A stretch of DNA of 64,000 nucleotides from Clostridiales bacterium (GCA_019419995.1 JAHZHZ010000003.1:124001-188000), one strand, 5' to 3'; counted from the stretch's first letter, positions 37,301 to 45,135 are shown. Made by a program: numbers and translations. Notes: generated from the letters alone by a model not told the origin.

Positions 37301-39091
37301 TTGCAGGAGGGGCTGGCGGACTATGAGACGGCGTTGGTGGACGCTGAAATGCAGTTCATGGACGCGGACGCGAAGTTCAGCGACGCCCAGGCTGAAATTG
37401 ATGAAGCGCAGGAGAAAATTTCCGAAATTGAGCCGGCAAGCTTCTATGCGCTGAGTCGAAAGACAAACGTGGGTTATGTCTGCTTCGAAAATGATTCCCA
37501 GATTGTCCAGGGCATTTCCGCGGTATTCCCGCTGTTTTTCCTGCTGGTAGCCGCATTGGTATGCACCACCACCATGACCCGCATGGTGGATGAGCAGCGC
37601 ACAGAAATCGGCACCTTGAAGGCGCTGGGCTATTCCAGGGGAGCCGTAATGTCCAAATATCTGTTCTATTCCGGCAGCGCCGCCGCCATTGGCGCACTGA
37701 TCGGCTATTTCGGGGGATGCTACCTCTTTCCCAAGGTCATCTGGATGGCCTATGATATGATGTATGGATTTGCATCCATACCCTATGTGTTGGACCCGCT
37801 GATGGGCGCGCTGGCCTTTGCGGCTGCGCTGGCCTGTTCCATGGGCGCCACCTTCTTCTCTTGCAATCTGGAACTTGCTGAGGTTCCGGCAGAGTTGATT
37901 CGCCCCAAGGCGCCTAAGGCGGGCAAGCGGGTGCTGATGGAGCGGGTGGGTTTCATCTGGCGCAGACTCTCTTTCCTGCGCAAGGTAATGGTGCGCAACG
38001 TGTTCAGGTACAAAAAGCGGCTGTTGATGATGGTCACCGGAATAGGCGGCTGCGCGGCACTGCTGGTGACGGGCTTCGGCATCAACGATTCCATCGCCAA
38101 TCTGGCCAACGATCAATTTGGGCGCATCATGCAGTATGATCTTTCGGTGAATTTTTCGGAGGAGCGCACCCAGGAAGACCAGGCAGCATTTGTAAACGAG
38201 CTGGGCGGGGATGTTCAGCAACTGCTCTTCCTCTATCAGGGTTCCGTGGATGTGGCCTATGGAGATCAGACCCGATCGGCCACGCTGATGCTGACGGACG
38301 GGGATCTGGAAGGATTGATGGACCTGCATGCCGGGGAAGTGCCCGTATCATTCCCGGATGTGGGTCAGTGCGTCATCAGCAGGGGTCTGATGGAGAAATG
38401 CGGCTTTGAAACGGGTGATACGATTACCATCTATGATAGCGACATGCAACGCATGACTTTGCAGGTCAGCGGCATATTTGAGAATTATATCGACGACTAT
38501 GTGATCGCCCGCTCCGATGCGCCGCTGGGTCAGTGGAGTGAGATCCCCGGAGTTAATTCGGCGCTGATCAATGTCAGCGAGGGCATGGAGCCCCATGCGC
38601 TGGCCGCCCAAATCTCCGAAATGGAGGAAGTAAGTAACGTCACCATCAGCGCCGACACCCGCAGTCGCTTTGATAATATGATGTTCAGCCTCAATTACAT
38701 TGTGATTCTGGTGGTCATCTGCGCTGCGGCTCTGGCGTTCATCGTGCTGTATAACCTGACCAACATCAACATTACCGAGCGCATCAGGGAAATTGCCACG
38801 GTGAAGGTGCTGGGCTTTACCCTGAAGGAAACGGCGAGTTATGCCCTGTCTGAAAATGTGGTTCTCAGCGCCGTGGGTGCGCTGGTGGGCCTGCCTCTCG
38901 GCAAAGCGTTGCACAGCTTTGTCATGGCGCAGATTCGGGTGGACATGGTGATCTTTGACGTGCGGGTGACGCCACTGAGCTACGCCATCTCCTTTGGGCT
39001 TACGCTGGGCTTTGCGTTGTTGGTCAATCTGGTCATGCTCAGAAAGATCGACCGCATCAATATGGCGGAATCGCTGAAGACCATTGAATGA
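34343..39091 (+). CDS. MacB/FtsX-like ABC permease with a giant coiled-coil extracytoplasmic domain
   Basis: A 1582-residue permease. TM1 is at about residues 22-42; a mixed extracytoplasmic start (to about 250) leads into a nearly 780-residue coiled coil (about 251-1032). Then come three membrane segments of a first FtsX-like unit (from about 1053, LFFLLVAALVC), a second membrane/extracytoplasmic unit (about 1220-1445), and three C-terminal segments with the FtsX signature ITERIREIATVKVLGFT. So it is a two-unit FtsX permease whose first external loop is a very long helical stalk. The coil holds five tandem repeats of about 90 residues. Related permeases with shorter coils are common in Bacillota. 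Substrate unknown: lipid, peptide or control of a cell-wall enzyme are possible. GAGGAG precedes ATG 34343. Confidence 0.93.
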   Translation: MVMKPLKKSALRAIRKNLGRYLAILAIIALGVGIFCGLRICRTAMVRSGDAYVQKYNLFDYRLISTLGFTSEDEQYFASLDGVNYAEGAVWIDFLYEDASGNSHALRAHSMTDHINGLDLLCGRMPEAPNEMVVDARCFSESDIGRQIRLSCDNDSDTLEQFRSDSYTIVGLVNSVYYMNYERGATSIGSGSLEGFVYLPYEGLDVDYFSEIFVDIDAPGEIYSDAYNEALAAFEDRLESETESRADLRYQSLVDDAWQEVSEAQAELDAEYADYQSEKQDAQEELLDAHAQLEDARQQIAEGETELSENADKLDSARSEYYSGKREYNQSKEKFETERDNARNQLEMAQAEIDQNRSKAQEGIRQIEESGVLENRQSLLDGIQQLDAGLAEIETQRENLLGDARVQLEAMKKQMGELDGQIAAAEAGRDEAIAEIQEQIDALNGQMEDWEEELAALQASIAEPAQNLRAQISQAQKKIDERKADISQIQSEYGNQISDLNGRKEALDAEIAAAGAERDAAIAEPQSQIESLKGQISAWEEELAALEAEGDAQQIERLRAQISQAKDQISSLEGAIAAAQRECEDQVSALNGQKGDLDGQIAAAEEKRDNVVAENQRQIESLKNQISGWEQELAGLDEGNAEQAGQIQGLKDKISEAKGQISSLESAIAAAQSECQDKLSALNGQKEDLDAQIAAAEKRRDDAVAEKKTQIGALTDQISAWEQELAGLEDGGGNSSQIQKLREQIAQAQAQIAELEEEISRVQGEYENKIAPLNQQKGELDAQIAAAEAARDEALSAPQGEIQELEGQISGWNAELTALEESIAEQAEALREQIAVSQAQIDGLKAQMSETEGQWEASLSALSGQKLQLQAGIDAAEAQIAAGDAEFDAQKTVLEEQRAELQAALDQIEASGVMEQYAQAQEALNQLDAAQQALDGQLAEAQAKFEGYEAQLDDAKSQLNWAWSQIESGESQLADGYDELEDARQELQEGLADYETALVDAEMQFMDADAKFSDAQAEIDEAQEKISEIEPASFYALSRKTNVGYVCFENDSQIVQGISAVFPLFFLLVAALVCTTTMTRMVDEQRTEIGTLKALGYSRGAVMSKYLFYSGSAAAIGALIGYFGGCYLFPKVIWMAYDMMYGFASIPYVLDPLMGALAFAAALACSMGATFFSCNLELAEVPAELIRPKAPKAGKRVLMERVGFIWRRLSFLRKVMVRNVFRYKKRLLMMVTGIGGCAALLVTGFGINDSIANLANDQFGRIMQYDLSVNFSEERTQEDQAAFVNELGGDVQQLLFLYQGSVDVAYGDQTRSATLMLTDGDLEGLMDLHAGEVPVSFPDVGQCVISRGLMEKCGFETGDTITIYDSDMQRMTLQVSGIFENYIDDYVIARSDAPLGQWSEIPGVNSALINVSEGMEPHALAAQISEMEEVSNVTISADTRSRFDNMMFSLNYIVILVVICAAALAFIVLYNLTNINITERIREIATVKVLGFTLKETASYALSENVVLSAVGALVGLPLGKALHSFVMAQIRVDMVIFDVRVTPLSYAISFGLTLGFALLVNLVMLRKIDRINMAESLKTIE
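35573..37038 (+). repeat. Five about 90-codon tandem repeats (plus a partial sixth) inside the ABC permease coiled coil
   Basis: Units start at 35573, 35840, 36110, 36386 and 36659, with a partial copy from 36926; periods are 267, 270, 276, 273 and 267 bp, all multiples of three. Each unit carries a recognisable order: LNGQK-xx-LDAQIAAAE, a QIESLKxQISxWEQELA block, LRxQISQA, and a SSLExxIAAAQ block. Copies differ by small in-frame indels and substitutions, suggesting ancient unequal crossing-over. Confidence 0.9.
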
Positions 39092-39096
39092 AAAAT

Positions 39097-39134
39097 GAGG
39101 GACGCTTTGTATGGACAAAGCGTCCCTCGGGTTT
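39097..39134 (+). terminator. Terminator of the ABC exporter operon
   Basis: A perfect 14-bp stem (39097-39110 with 39115-39128), ATGG loop, then GGGTTTT. Confidence 0.75.
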
Positions 39135-39203
39135 TGCCGGGGAATCATCTGGCACTGGATGCCCCCTCGGGTTTTACTGGGGAATCACCTGGCACTCGAT
39201 GCG
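39124..39203. repeat. 40-bp tandem direct repeat at the 3' end of the DUF4179 gene
   Basis: 39124-39163 and 39164-39203 are copies of one another, with about six mismatches. The second copy contains the last codons and stop of the minus-strand DUF4179 gene; the first is a non-coding duplicate past that stop, overlapping the terminator of the convergent ABC operon. Confidence 0.85.
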
Positions 39204-40178
39204 CCCCAGCTTTACCGTATCTCCGATGACCTTCGCCTCCAGATACAGCCTTTCAGGCAGTTCTTGAAAATAGGGGAGCGCAATGGTATCGCGAAAATTT
39301 CCATTTTCCAGGGGCCCGAAGATCTTTGTCGAGACGTCCACTTCTTCAATTTTATGGCCATTGGCGTCGTAGACCCAGAGGACGATGCCCATTTCTTCCC
39401 CTGAACTGGCCTGCTGGTAGCTGTACTCCACCTCCAGATAGCTCAAAACGGAGTTTAGGCTTAGCTCAGCGGATACGATGGAGAAGCGCTCTCCCTGATT
39501 GCTGCCCACAGGCTGCACGATTGCGTGACGCTGTTCGGCGCACAAATTCAGATCCAGTTCTATATCCTCCAAATTCAGTTCGCCGCCCAGATTATTTTGA
39601 ATGGTTACATGGATGGACTGCGTGTTTTCCGGCACGTCTAGCTGGGAGCTGTTGAATAGAACCATGCTTCCATCGGATTCAATTTGCCAGGTCGTTCCCA
39701 CACAATCCGCACCGTTTACAAGCACATGCGGCGGCCAGGGATACAGTGGCGTTGCGTTGGGTTTCGGCTGTTCAACGCCTTCGGAAACAAAGCTGTTTCC
39801 GAAGTAGTAGCGGTCCGGATCTGTAAGGCGATAGCGCACGGTCAAAATCAAGCTCTTGCCATCAAACAGGGCTTCCTCCACGGAAGCGCTCAGCATTTCG
39901 CTGGATGCCTCAGCTTCCAGGTTTGTAAGAATCTCTTCGCTGTCTTCCATGGGCGGCTGATCGCGGTACAGATATCTCAGCAGGCCCAGCTGATTTACGG
40001 CGATGGCCGCTCCTGCGAATAGCGCCAAGATCAAAATAGCGATCAGGAGTACAGAAATTTTATGGGATTTTGCTGTATGGGCAGGCTCCGTAAGTTTGCT
40101 CAGCGTCTGACAGAGCTCGTTGTGGAATTCCTCTGTGGGCTGTCCATAAGCATTTTTCCAATTGCTCTGATACATCAT
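39174..40178 (-). CDS. DUF4179-type membrane protein, probable anti-sigma or sensor partner
   Basis: A 334-residue single-pass protein. A cytoplasmic N-terminus of about 45 residues (EEFHNELCQTLSKL), one membrane segment (SVLLIAILILALFAGAAIAV) and a beta-rich outer domain with a DUF4179-like N-terminal half. It starts at ATG 40178, overlapping the stop of the sigma gene (TGATG); GGAGGG lies just upstream. Coupling to an ECF sigma factor strongly suggests it is the sigma's regulator, in the manner of anti-sigma proteins, though it has no ZAS-type zinc motif that I can see. The end is inside a 40-bp tandem repeat. Confidence 0.8.
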   Translation of the reverse strand: MMYQSNWKNAYGQPTEEFHNELCQTLSKLTEPAHTAKSHKISVLLIAILILALFAGAAIAVNQLGLLRYLYRDQPPMEDSEEILTNLEAEASSEMLSASVEEALFDGKSLILTVRYRLTDPDRYYFGNSFVSEGVEQPKPNATPLYPWPPHVLVNGADCVGTTWQIESDGSMVLFNSSQLDVPENTQSIHVTIQNNLGGELNLEDIELDLNLCAEQRHAIVQPVGSNQGERFSIVSAELSLNSVLSYLEVEYSYQQASSGEEMGIVLWVYDANGHKIEEVDVSTKIFGPLENGNFRDTIALPYFQELPERLYLEAKVIGDTVKLGRIECQVIPQ

Positions 40179-40651
40179 CAACCCTCCATATCCGGCTGAA
40201 TGAGCCGCTTAAGCTCCGCTTTGGCCTTTAAGATGCGCGTTTTGACCGTGCCTTCAGGAATCTTTAAAAGATAGGCAATTTCCCGCTGACGATAGCCCTC
40301 CATGTAATTAAGCGTTAGCGGTAGCCGAAGCTTTGGCGGCAGCTGCATCAATGCGTGATGCAGGAACCGGTCTGCTCCTTCGGGCGGCGCAGGAGGCTCC
40401 GGCAGTAGGTCCAGGGGGATATTCTTCTTGCGATACCTTAAAAGATTGTAGCATTCGTGAATCAGAATTCGGGTCAGCCAGGTTTCGAAGTAAGCTTCCT
40501 TTCTCAAACGGCCGAGACCGGCCCATGCCTTGAGTACGCTCTCCTGCACGGCGTCCATCTGGTCCTGAGGATTTTGGAGGATGCCATAGCTGATTCGGTA
40601 CAGACGTGGCTCCAACGCCATGACGCGCCGGGTAAATTCCTGCTTGTCCAT
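40178..40651 (-). CDS. ECF-type RNA polymerase sigma factor
   Basis: A 157-residue extracytoplasmic-function sigma factor. Region 2 is seen as RISYGILQNPQDQMDAVQES with FETWLTRILIHEC, and region 4 as LPLTLNYMEGYRQREIAYLL followed by PEGTVKTRILKAKAELK. No extended C-terminal domain. ATG 40651 was chosen because AAAGGAA lies nine bases upstream on the minus strand; the in-frame extension to 40696 lacks a ribosome site. Coupled to the DUF4179 gene. Its target promoters are unknown; the neighbouring ABC exporter is a candidate but is in its own convergent unit. Confidence 0.93.
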   Translation of the reverse strand: MDKQEFTRRVMALEPRLYRISYGILQNPQDQMDAVQESVLKAWAGLGRLRKEAYFETWLTRILIHECYNLLRYRKKNIPLDLLPEPPAPPEGADRFLHHALMQLPPKLRLPLTLNYMEGYRQREIAYLLKIPEGTVKTRILKAKAELKRLIQPDMEG

Positions 40652-40756
40652 TTCTGTGTGTTCCTTTCTGGCATATCCATTGAATTCGGTTGACAAACAT
40701 TAGACATTTTGTAGGGGAATTTGGATTTTGGCGCAGGCATTTTGTGAAACTTTTAC

Positions 40757-40785
40757 TTGCAAAACGGCTGCCGTGGCGCTATAAT
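40757..40785 (+). promoter_or_regulatory. serS promoter
   Basis: TTGCAA (40757-40762), 17 bp, TATAAT (40780-40785). The start site is expected near 40792, giving a 257-nt leader. Confidence 0.85.
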
Positions 40786-40791
40786 AGAGGG

Positions 40792-41016
40792 CAAGTGAAC
40801 AGTGCATGAAGGAAAAATAAGGCTGCTTCAAGCGCATAGAGAGCCGGTGGGGGTGGAAATCCGGCGGTGGCGGCAGTCGTTCCACTTTCCGTGCATCCGG
40901 CGAGGAGCCGGAGGGGCAGCCCCATACAGCGCATCGAGGGGTCGCCTGCGGGCGGCAATTTGGGTGGCAACGCGGAAGTCTTCCGTCCCATGAGGGGATG
41001 AAGGACTTTTTCTTTT
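40792..41016 (+). promoter_or_regulatory. T-box riboswitch (serine) upstream of serS
   Basis: The leader has the T-box sequence GGGTGGCAACGCGG (40962-40975); its TGGC would pair with the GCCA end of tRNA-Ser, whose discriminator base is G. Stem I has the AGAGAGCCGGTGG region (about 40840-40852), and a TCC serine codon at 40881-40883 in the 3' side of the specifier loop is followed by A. A terminator (left arm 40976-40989, right arm 40994-41008, then TTTTTCTTTTT) competes with the T-box pairing. Uncharged tRNA-Ser would thus raise serS transcription. Confidence 0.9.
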
Positions 41017-41048
41017 TGCATTGGAATACACACGGGAGGGAAGAATCC

Positions 41049-42329
41049 ATGATTGACATTAACTTGATCCGCACCAATCCGGATCTCGTGCGGGAGAACA
41101 TCAAAAAGAAATTTCAGGATGCCAAACTGCCGCTGGTGGATGAAGTGATTGAACTGGACCGCCAGAACCGGGAAGCCATTCAGCGGGGCGACAACCTGCG
41201 TTCCCAGCGCAATAAAATTTCCAAGCAGATCGGCGGCTTGATGGCCAAGGGTCAGAAGGACGAGGCGGAGGCCTGCAAAAAGCAGGTGCAGGCCATCAAC
41301 GACGAGCTCCTGGAACTGGAGAAGAAGGAAGAGGAGCTGGGCGCGGAAGTAAAGAAGCGCATGATGGTGATCCCCAACATCATCGATGCCTCTGTGCCCA
41401 TTGGCCGGGACGACAGCGAGAACGTGGAAAACGAGCGCTTTGGCGAGCCCGTGGTGCCGGATTTTGAGGTGCCCTATCATGTGGACATCATGGAAAAGCT
41501 CAATGGCATCGATCTGGATGCTGCCCGTCGCACCAGCGGCAACGGCTTCTATTACCTCAAGGGCGATATTGCCCGGCTGCACAGCGCCATCCTGTCCTAC
41601 GCCCGCGATTTCATGATTGATCGGGGCTTTACCTATTACGTGCCCCCGTTCATGATTCGTTCCGCGGTGGTCAATGGCGTCATGTCCTTTGCGGAAATGG
41701 AAAACATGATGTATAAGATTGAGGGAGAGGATCTCTACCTCATCGGTACCAGCGAGCATTCCATGATCGGCAAGTTTATCGATACGATTCTGGATGAGAA
41801 GGAACTGCCTCAGACCCTCACCAGCTATTCTCCCTGCTTCCGCAAGGAAGTGGGCGCCCACGGCATCGAGGAGCGGGGCGTTTACCGCATCCACCAGTTT
41901 GAAAAGCAGGAGATGATCGTGGTCTGCAAGCCGGAGGATTCCATGATGTGGTACAACCGCCTCTGGCAGAACACGGTGGATTTCTTCCGCACGCTGGATA
42001 TCCCCGTGCGCACGCTGGAGTGCTGCTCCGGAGATCTGGCGGATCTGAAGGTCAAGAGCTGCGACGTGGAGGCTTGGTCGCCCCGCCAGCAGAAGTACTT
42101 TGAAGTGGGTTCCTGCTCCAATCTGGGCGACGCGCAGGCCCGGCGGCTGGGCATCCGCGTCAAGGGCGCAGACGGCAAGAAGTATCTGGCCCACACGCTG
42201 AACAACACGGTGGTAGCGCCGCCGCGCATGCTCATCGCCTTCCTGGAGAATAATCTTCAGGCAGACGGGCGCGTGCGCATTCCCGAGGCGCTGCGCATGT
42301 ACATGGGAGGAAAGGAATACCTGGGCTAA
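41049..42329 (+). CDS. serS: Seryl-tRNA synthetase
   Basis: Class II synthetase of 426 residues. An N-terminal antiparallel coiled-coil arm (about 28-100) holds the tRNA variable arm; the catalytic core has the motif 2 region SPCFRKEVGAHG-EERGVYR, and motif 3 AHTLNNTVVAPPRMLIAFLE. ATG 41049 has GGGAGGG (41034-41040) eight bases upstream; an in-frame ATG at 40998 lies within the T-box terminator and is rejected. Regulated by the T-box leader. Confidence 0.97.
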   Translation: MIDINLIRTNPDLVRENIKKKFQDAKLPLVDEVIELDRQNREAIQRGDNLRSQRNKISKQIGGLMAKGQKDEAEACKKQVQAINDELLELEKKEEELGAEVKKRMMVIPNIIDASVPIGRDDSENVENERFGEPVVPDFEVPYHVDIMEKLNGIDLDAARRTSGNGFYYLKGDIARLHSAILSYARDFMIDRGFTYYVPPFMIRSAVVNGVMSFAEMENMMYKIEGEDLYLIGTSEHSMIGKFIDTILDEKELPQTLTSYSPCFRKEVGAHGIEERGVYRIHQFEKQEMIVVCKPEDSMMWYNRLWQNTVDFFRTLDIPVRTLECCSGDLADLKVKSCDVEAWSPRQQKYFEVGSCSNLGDAQARRLGIRVKGADGKKYLAHTLNNTVVAPPRMLIAFLENNLQADGRVRIPEALRMYMGGKEYLG

Positions 42330-42339
42330 ATGTTTAAAC

Positions 42340-42375
42340 GGCGGGCCGTGGGGTGTAAACCGACGGCCCGCCTTT
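42340..42375 (+). terminator. Terminator after serS
   Basis: A perfect 10-bp GC-rich stem (42340-42349 with 42363-42372) with a 13-nt loop, then TTT. The next gene starts 20 bp later and may be read through. Confidence 0.65.
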
Positions 42376-42394
42376 ATGAAAGGATGGAAACAGC

Positions 42395-43378
42395 GTGCGT
42401 ATACTGCTGTTGGGTACCGGCGGGACCATCGCCTGCCTGCCCTCGGAACATGGACTGACGCCCAGCTTCAAAGTATCTGAGCTGCTGCCTTATGTGGATA
42501 CGCAGACGGCGGATGTGGTTTGTCAGGATCTATTTCAGTTGGATAGTTCCAATGTGCAGCCGGAGGAGTGGCGCACCATGGCTTCTGCCCTGAGGCGAGC
42601 CATAGACGGGGGATTCGAAGGCGTGGTGATTACCCATGGAACGGATACGCTGGCCTATACCGCCAGCATGCTCAGCTTCATGCTCCAGGGCGTGGAAGTT
42701 CCCATCGTGCTGACCGGTTCCCAGTATCCCATCGCCTATCCGGATTCCGATGGGCGCCGGAATCTTACCAACGCGCTCATCGCGGTCAGATCGCTCCCCG
42801 GAGGGGTGTACATCTGCTTTGGAGACCGGATTATTCTGGGATGTCGCAGCGTAAAGGTGCGCTCCAGTTCCCTCAACGCCTTTGAAAGCATCAACTATCC
42901 TAACGTGGGAACCATTGCCCAGGGGCGTTATATTGCCCTTCATACGCCGCCTCATCGGGGTCCGCTGCGGTATAACGATGAAATTGATCCCAATGTGGCG
43001 CTGATTAAGCTGGTGCCGGGCACCAGTCCCGCTCTGTTTGATGTGCTGCCTGACTGCGGTTGCCACGCGCTGGTAGTGGAAGGATTTGGACTGGGCGGTG
43101 TGCACAACATGCGCCGCAACCACGCGGAGGCCATCGTCAGGCTCCTGCGGGAAGGCATGCCCGTGGTGTTGACCACCCAATGCCTCTATGAGTACAGCAG
43201 CCCCGACGTCTACGAGGTCAGCCGCGCACTGGCGGATGCAGGGGTCATTTCCGCCGTGGATATGACTACGGAGGCGGCGGTCACCAAGCTCATGTGGGTG
43301 CTGGGGCGTAGCCGCGACATGGAACAGGTGCGCCATTGGATGGGCGAAAACCTCTGTGGAGAAATCGGCGCGGATTGA
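42395..43378 (+). CDS. Type I L-asparaginase
   Basis: A 327-residue cytosolic asparaginase. Catalytic threonines are in LLGTGGTIA (Thr about 9-11) and ITHGTDTLAYTASML (about 85), with the LTGSQYPI segment. No signal peptide, so it is the cytosolic low-affinity type I rather than the secreted type II. Start is GTG 42395 with AAGGATGG upstream. Specificity may include glutamine. The gene stands alone between two terminators. Confidence 0.93.
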   Translation: MRILLLGTGGTIACLPSEHGLTPSFKVSELLPYVDTQTADVVCQDLFQLDSSNVQPEEWRTMASALRRAIDGGFEGVVITHGTDTLAYTASMLSFMLQGVEVPIVLTGSQYPIAYPDSDGRRNLTNALIAVRSLPGGVYICFGDRIILGCRSVKVRSSSLNAFESINYPNVGTIAQGRYIALHTPPHRGPLRYNDEIDPNVALIKLVPGTSPALFDVLPDCGCHALVVEGFGLGGVHNMRRNHAEAIVRLLREGMPVVLTTQCLYEYSSPDVYEVSRALADAGVISAVDMTTEAAVTKLMWVLGRSRDMEQVRHWMGENLCGEIGAD

Positions 43379-43433
43379 GCCGGGCGCATTTGCGCGAATA
43401 TCTTGGCCCGTTGTTGGCTGTACTTGAGAATAG

Positions 43434-43498
43434 AAAAGCATTTCCAACCGAAGGCGCGTCAGGCAAGCGCCGCCCTTCACCGCTTGGAAATGCTTTTT
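43434..43498. terminator. Bidirectional terminator between asparaginase and glycosyltransferase genes
   Basis: A 14-bp perfect outer stem (43434-43447 with 43484-43497) encloses a second GC-rich hairpin. The outer arms start with AAAA and end with TTTTT, so it suits both convergent genes. Confidence 0.75.
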
Positions 43499-43517
43499 GC
43501 TTTTGTCTTGCAATACC

Positions 43518-44663
43518 TTAATTTTGAACCGGGCAGCGGGCCGCCACAGCATCCACGATGGCCTTTGCTGCATCGTGAGCAAATTCCTGCCGGCAGTTGT
43601 CCTTCAGGGAAGATAAGAGGGAAGGCTGCTCCAGAGCCGACACCGTCAATCGGCTCAAGGATGGCAGATCAGGTACGGAGACGGCACAGCCCAGGGACTG
43701 GAGAAAGGCCATGTTGCGGCTCTCACAGCCGGGCACTGCGTTGATCAAGATCAGCGGCAGCTGCTGGTGCATTGCCTCCGTAGTGCTCAATCCGCCGGGC
43801 TTGGTGATTAAAAGATCGGCGGCGGCCATGAAATCGCGCATGTGCCGGGTGAAGCCCTCCACCCGCAATTTGGAGGTGGAAAAATCCCGGCGCAGATTTC
43901 GTTCCAGCGCATGGTTGTTTCCGCACAACGCCACCAACAGGGCGCGCTCAGGCAGGGCCTTGACCAGCGCTGAAACCATCTTTCCCATCTGTCCCGCGCC
44001 CATACTGCCGCAACTGAGCAGGGCAATGGGCCGATCCATGGGCAAACCGAGCTCGCTGCGGGCCTCCAAAGGTTCCTTTTTTTCCAAAAATACCCGGCTT
44101 ACGGGGATTCCGGTGGGAATCAGCTTTTCACGAGGAATGCCATAGGAAGCAAATTCTTCCAGCAATTGGGGGTGGGGAATCAGCCAGCCGTCAGCATCCA
44201 ATTGATTGACCCCTGGACTGCAGGTATAATCTGTCGCCAGAAAAAAGGAGGGAAGATTCACCTGGCCGCTGCAGCGCAGTTCACTCACCAACCGTGCGGG
44301 AAAGACGTGCGTGCAGATCACCGCATCGTAATGTCCGGAACACAGAAGAGAGCGCAGGCTGCGCCTGCACCGGGGAAGCTTCCGCCATCGGTTGCGGCGC
44401 ACCTGAGAATTAAGCTTCTGCTGGTAATTCTGCCGGCGAGACTGTTCCTCCTCAAAGCGATAGCCTACGCCATACACCTTGGGAAGGCTGCGGTAGAAAA
44501 AGACATGGCTTTTGCAAATCAACTTGTTGGAAGATTTGCCGAAATAGTTGAGCCCATCCTCGATCTGGCAGCTGCCGCCCGATACTTCGATATATTCCTT
44601 GAGCGCCCGGGCCGCGGAGTTGTGCCCTTCCCCGGTATTAGCTGAGAGTATCAATATTCGCAT
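43518..44663 (-). CDS. MGDG synthase/UgtP-like glycolipid glycosyltransferase
   Basis: A 381-residue GT-B glycosyltransferase of family GT28. The N-terminus (LILSANTGEGHNSAARAL) and HVFPARLVSELR belong to the monogalactosyldiacylglycerol-synthase domain, the C-terminal half (LLSCGSMGAGQMGK, LITKPGGLSTTEA) to the sugar-nucleotide binding domain. Its relatives add glucose or galactose to diacylglycerol. GAGGAG precedes ATG 44663, which lies 26 bp inside the previous gene, so the two are coupled. It could make the membrane glycolipid that anchors other glycopolymers. Confidence 0.9.
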   Translation of the reverse strand: MRILILSANTGEGHNSAARALKEYIEVSGGSCQIEDGLNYFGKSSNKLICKSHVFFYRSLPKVYGVGYRFEEEQSRRQNYQQKLNSQVRRNRWRKLPRCRRSLRSLLCSGHYDAVICTHVFPARLVSELRCSGQVNLPSFFLATDYTCSPGVNQLDADGWLIPHPQLLEEFASYGIPREKLIPTGIPVSRVFLEKKEPLEARSELGLPMDRPIALLSCGSMGAGQMGKMVSALVKALPERALLVALCGNNHALERNLRRDFSTSKLRVEGFTRHMRDFMAAADLLITKPGGLSTTEAMHQQLPLILINAVPGCESRNMAFLQSLGCAVSVPDLPSLSRLTVSALEQPSLLSSLKDNCRQEFAHDAAKAIVDAVAARCPVQN

Positions 44664-45135
44664 GCTTAATTCGCTCCTCGCGCTCCTTCAAACGTTGAAC
44701 AAGGGTCATCAGAACCGGCCGATTGTAGCGCTGAATGATGATGAACGGAATGTGGGTCAGGCCGTAGATGATGGCGATGACCGCACCGAGGGGGGTGGGG
44801 CAAAGCAGGTAGATGACGAACGATAGAAACATCAGGACCCAGTGAACCATTTCCGCAACGCAGGTTTCGAGGATGACCTTCCAGGCGTCGCGGGTGCTGC
44901 CGGTGAGAGAAATTTTTTTCTTCACCATCTTCGGCAGGATTTTGCTCATGTCCGGAAGCTTGTCTTTCCAGAGCTGAACGCCCAGCTTTTGGTAAATCTT
45001 TCCATCATCCTCCCAGGACCAGGGGGCGTAGGGAAAGCGATCGGGATGAAACCATTTGCGGGGGATTGCTTCTCCAATGAGATGGGATAGCACTGCGGTG
45101 ATGAGAATGTATAAAAAGCACAAAGCTACTTGCAA
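44638..45135 (-). CDS. CrtO-like (glycosyl-diaponeurosporenoate acyltransferase family) membrane protein
   Basis: A 165-residue membrane protein resembling the CrtO/AaPO acyltransferase family: LSHLIGEAIPRKWFHPDRFP, a charged mid-region (DKLPDMSKILPKMVKKKISL) and two further membrane segments near residues 110-140. The TTG at 45135 is preferred because AGGAG (45148-45144 on the minus strand) lies eight bases upstream and yields the usual family length; an in-frame GTG at 45186 adds 17 residues and has no good site. Paired with a glycolipid glycosyltransferase, so it may acylate the same glycolipid; no carotenoid gene is nearby. Confidence 0.75.
   Translation of the reverse strand: MQVALCFLYILITAVLSHLIGEAIPRKWFHPDRFPYAPWSWEDDGKIYQKLGVQLWKDKLPDMSKILPKMVKKKISLTGSTRDAWKVILETCVAEMVHWVLMFLSFVIYLLCPTPLGAVIAIIYGLTHIPFIIIQRYNRPVLMTLVQRLKEREERIKHANIDTLS

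Noticed and set aside
36548..38329. 593-codon open frame on the minus strand
   Set aside because: Antisense to the coiled-coil permease; Leu/Arg-rich low-complexity product.
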